A stretch of 23,554 bases of DNA from a virus. Position numbers and translations under genes: made by a program. Under the pieces are notes generated by a model that searched no databases, was not told where the DNA came from, and worked only from the letters and a program-made list of their open reading frames with translations. Each line of letters starts with the position of its first letter. Position 1 is the first letter of the stretch. The stretch is from positions 1 through 23,554 of the IMG/VR virus record IMGVR_UViG_3300043397_000007; one strand, written 5' to 3'. This document shows positions 21,903-23,554 of this stretch, piece after piece.

Positions 21903-22478
21903 ATGACAACAAAAAAGTCAAACGGTAATCCAATTTTTTGGTTTACTCTTTCTAGAAATGTTATCCAATTTCTAGCATTCATGTTAGTGATGTCACTGTT
22001 ATGGTCAGTGACTCAAACAAAACTAGCAACCCTTGAGGAAGGCAGTGACGTCTACCGCCAAGGTTTTATCAGTGCGGAAGATCGCACCAAGCAACTTGAT
22101 TGCTTAACAAAAAACATTTACAATGAAGCAGCCACCGAACCTTTTGAAGGTAAAGTTGCTGTCGCCCAAGTAACAATGAACCGTGTGGATAGTGGTAAGT
22201 TTGGCAAAGGCGTGTGCGGAGTTGTTTATCAACGGAACGTGATATATGAAAAAGTCATTTGCCAGTTTAGCTGGGCGTGTATGCCAAGTGTTGCTAAGAA
22301 AGCAGTTTACCCTGCACTCTATAAAGAAAGCGAAGAAGTCGCTAAGAAGGTTCTACTAGAAAACTTCCGTCTACCAAGCATGAAAGAGGCAATGTACTAT
22401 CATGCAGACTACGTCAACCCAAAATGGGGTAAGCCAAAAATTACACAGATTGGTCACCACATTTTCTACAAGGACTAA
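21903..22478 (+). CDS. Membrane-anchored cell-wall hydrolase, SleB/CwlJ-like (endolysin)
   Basis: A 191-residue probable endolysin. An N-terminal hydrophobic helix at about residues 21-36 (IQFLAFMLVMSLLWSV) follows positive residues, fitting a signal-anchor. The Hydrolase_2 (SleB/CwlJ) catalytic domain is recognisable by LTKNIYNEA (likely catalytic E75), then GKVAVAQVTMNRVDSGKF, VCGVVYQ, and CQFSWACM. These enzymes cleave peptidoglycan glycan strands. A membrane-tethered hydrolase is expected to be released or activated at lysis, as for signal-anchor-release endolysins; that mechanism is inferred. AGGAG is spaced 5 bases before the ATG. It is followed by a multi-span membrane protein one base after its stop, so the lysis pair is co-expressed. 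Confidence 0.82.
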   Translation: MTTKKSNGNPIFWFTLSRNVIQFLAFMLVMSLLWSVTQTKLATLEEGSDVYRQGFISAEDRTKQLDCLTKNIYNEAATEPFEGKVAVAQVTMNRVDSGKFGKGVCGVVYQRNVIYEKVICQFSWACMPSVAKKAVYPALYKESEEVAKKVLLENFRLPSMKEAMYYHADYVNPKWGKPKITQIGHHIFYKD

Positions 22479-22479
22479 C

Positions 22480-22794
22480 ATGACTTTCAATTTGGATTCA
22501 GTTAAAAATGCTGTGCAGAAATTCTTTGAAGAGCATCTCTTGAAGATCTCTGCAGAAACCCTGGAATGGCTCAGCATCATTGTGATACACTGTGCCACTG
22601 TGCCAACAATGTTGGCCATGATGACTGGGCTCAGTGATCACACTCCGAGCCTAGACATCATTATGTTTATTTGGGGCGGCTTACTGTTGATGTTTATCCG
22701 TGCTATCATTCTCAAGAATAGCCTAAACATCATCACTAACGGCTTTGGCTTTATTGCACAAGCTGTTATTATGGCATTCATCTTATTCCGCTAA
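22480..22794 (+). CDS. Small multi-span membrane protein, holin candidate
   Basis: A 104-residue protein. After an amphipathic N-terminal helix (VQKFFEEHLLKISAETLEW), about three hydrophobic helices are visible: LSIIVIHCATVPTMLAMMTG, SLDIIMFIWGGLLLMFIRAI and FGFIAQAVIMAFILF. Size, span count and position immediately after a cell-wall hydrolase fit a holin that lets the endolysin reach or be activated at the cell wall. I start at ATG 22480, one base after the upstream stop; the frame extends 78 bases upstream but only inside the endolysin gene. The next gene starts on its stop (TAATG). Similar proteins in marine T4-like phages are, as far as I recall, unassigned, so holin is a reasoned guess. 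Confidence 0.65.
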   Translation: MTFNLDSVKNAVQKFFEEHLLKISAETLEWLSIIVIHCATVPTMLAMMTGLSDHTPSLDIIMFIWGGLLLMFIRAIILKNSLNIITNGFGFIAQAVIMAFILFR

Positions 22795-23438
22795 TGCACC
22801 CAACCGAGCCATACCTAATCTATTTTCTGACTACGTACAGACGTATCGCAGAATTGAAATACCGTGTGGCCGGGCGTTCATACACTCCATCAAAATTCAC
22901 AGACTTGATACGCAGACAATTTAATGCTTCTGCGTTTGTTGTAAAGACTGAGCGTGATCCCGCCGTGGATCCGGATCAAGTTATTGTTGCCGGTTTGTAT
23001 GATTGTCATGATGATTCGGAAATGCTGCCAAGCATTACCATCACACTATGCTACCATCCTGCACAAGAAACATACTTTGTTGATCTAATCAACTGGGAAC
23101 AGTTTACATTTGATCTTGCTGAGTGTGTAGGGCACGAGATGGTGCATATGCATCAATACAAGTTTGGGCGAGTTCCGGCTCTAAAGGAATACAAAAGCCC
23201 AGCCGATGCAGAGACAACGCTGGATCAAGAATACCTTGGCGACGAAAGCGAAATTGAAGCATATGGTTTCAGCATCTCCGCTGAAATGTTTATGTTTAAC
23301 AAATCCATACAGGATTGCGTGATGTATGGTGTGTATCAACAAACGTTTGCAAAGGATACACGAATTGTTTTACAATTAGAACAAAAAGTAGAACAGTATT
23401 ATAAAATTTTGGAGCAACTATATGAGCAAATTGACTAA
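22794..23438 (+). CDS. Zincin-like metalloprotease-type protein (HEMVH)
   Basis: A 214-residue protein with H114-E-M-V-H118 (HExxH), the zinc-binding and catalytic helix of zincin peptidases, preceded by a hydrophobic-acidic segment (FTFDLAECVG) as expected. A candidate third ligand is E153 or E155 in DESEIEAYGF, about 35 residues on, on a predicted helix, a layout like small zincin families. No signal peptide is seen, so it would act in the cytoplasm or inside the virion. The C-terminal helix is coiled-coil-like (LEQKVEQYYKILEQLYEQ). It begins by TAATG overlap with the holin candidate. Function could be processing of a phage or host protein. The motif is seen; protease activity is inferred. 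Confidence 0.68.
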   Translation: MHPTEPYLIYFLTTYRRIAELKYRVAGRSYTPSKFTDLIRRQFNASAFVVKTERDPAVDPDQVIVAGLYDCHDDSEMLPSITITLCYHPAQETYFVDLINWEQFTFDLAECVGHEMVHMHQYKFGRVPALKEYKSPADAETTLDQEYLGDESEIEAYGFSISAEMFMFNKSIQDCVMYGVYQQTFAKDTRIVLQLEQKVEQYYKILEQLYEQID

Positions 23439-23554
23439 ACAACAAGAAGAGCAAATCGACGAGCTCGCTGAAATGATGGAAGACACGCTGGCCGATGATG
23501 ACTATTGCATTATTGTTGGCCCTGATGGCGAAGTTAAGTCCATTATGTTGCCCG
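23422..23554 (+). CDS. Small acidic protein, N-terminal part (truncated by window end)
   Basis: The frame opens at ATG 23422, preceded by GGAG at 23411-23414 (7-base spacing), and runs open to the window end (44 codons). It overlaps the zincin-like gene by 17 bases in another frame. The visible protein starts MSKLTKQQEEQIDELAEMME with an acidic helical stretch, then CIIVGPDGEVKSIMLP, a short beta-hairpin pattern. The function is unknown. Confidence 0.6.
   Translation, partial: MSKLTKQQEEQIDELAEMMEDTLADDDYCIIVGPDGEVKSIMLP

Noticed and set aside
1-23554. tRNA genes, CRISPR arrays, insertion sequences, integrase or attachment sites
   Set aside because: I looked for T-loop-like strings, regularly spaced direct repeats and transposase or integrase motifs and saw none.

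Overview
This window reads as a contiguous piece of a tailed phage of the T4-like (contractile-tail) kind, probably infecting an aquatic bacterium. The evidence is a T4-type replication pair (gp61-like primase followed by gp41-like DnaB-family helicase), a class Ia ribonucleotide reductase set (nrdA, nrdB, glutaredoxin), a PAAR spike-tip protein, a pectate-lyase-fold tail spike, T4-late-type promoter boxes (nATAAATA / CTAAATAC), tight ATGA and TAATG gene overlaps, and many small conserved-looking proteins of the sort seen in marine T4-like myoviruses. The host cannot be named from the sequence. There are no tRNAs, rRNAs, insertion sequences or CRISPR arrays that I can see. The longest non-coding stretch is about 130 bases.

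Layout, left to right. 1-367: 3' end of a lectin-like tail fibre gene. 386-2930: a sigma70-type promoter driving primase and helicase. 2931-7554: two hairpins and a late-type promoter, then a small protein, a large Ala/Pro-rich LysM protein, and a remarkable two-domain nucleotidyltransferase (Pol-beta-type GS...DxD domain joined to a KWDG ligase-type domain). 7577-8569: two short paralogous MALG proteins, each a self-contained transcription unit with its own late-type promoter and intrinsic terminator. 8576-11197: a run of six small or medium proteins (one with a C-terminal membrane anchor, one winged-helix-like, two probable virion proteins). 11201-13803: an unusual island with a glycosyltransferase-like gene, a convergent SGNH-hydrolase gene on the minus strand, and a PD-(D/E)XK nuclease, with overlapping divergent promoters at 13045-13093. 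13800-15841: tail spike and a small conserved protein. 15851-19567: nrdA, nrdB, glutaredoxin. 19567-21773: an Sm-like small protein, PAAR protein and a large Ala-rich probable virion protein. 21790-23554: a strong promoter, a structured leader, a membrane-anchored SleB-type cell-wall hydrolase, a small multi-span membrane protein (holin candidate), an HEMVH zinc-protease-like protein and the start of a small acidic protein.

The genes cover genome copying (primase, helicase, nuclease), nucleotide supply (ribonucleotide reductase with glutaredoxin as its likely electron donor), virion building and adsorption, possible glycan modification, and lysis. All genes but one (the SGNH hydrolase) are on the plus strand.

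The two observations I would look at first are: (i) the 625-residue Pol-beta-NTase/ligase fusion, translationally coupled to a LysM protein that may be a virion or ejected protein; and (ii) a repeated arrangement in which a good promoter ends only 5-7 bases before an ATG that lacks a Shine-Dalgarno sequence (primase, nuclease, SGNH hydrolase and the gene at 8589), which predicts leaderless mRNAs from both early-type and late-type promoters.
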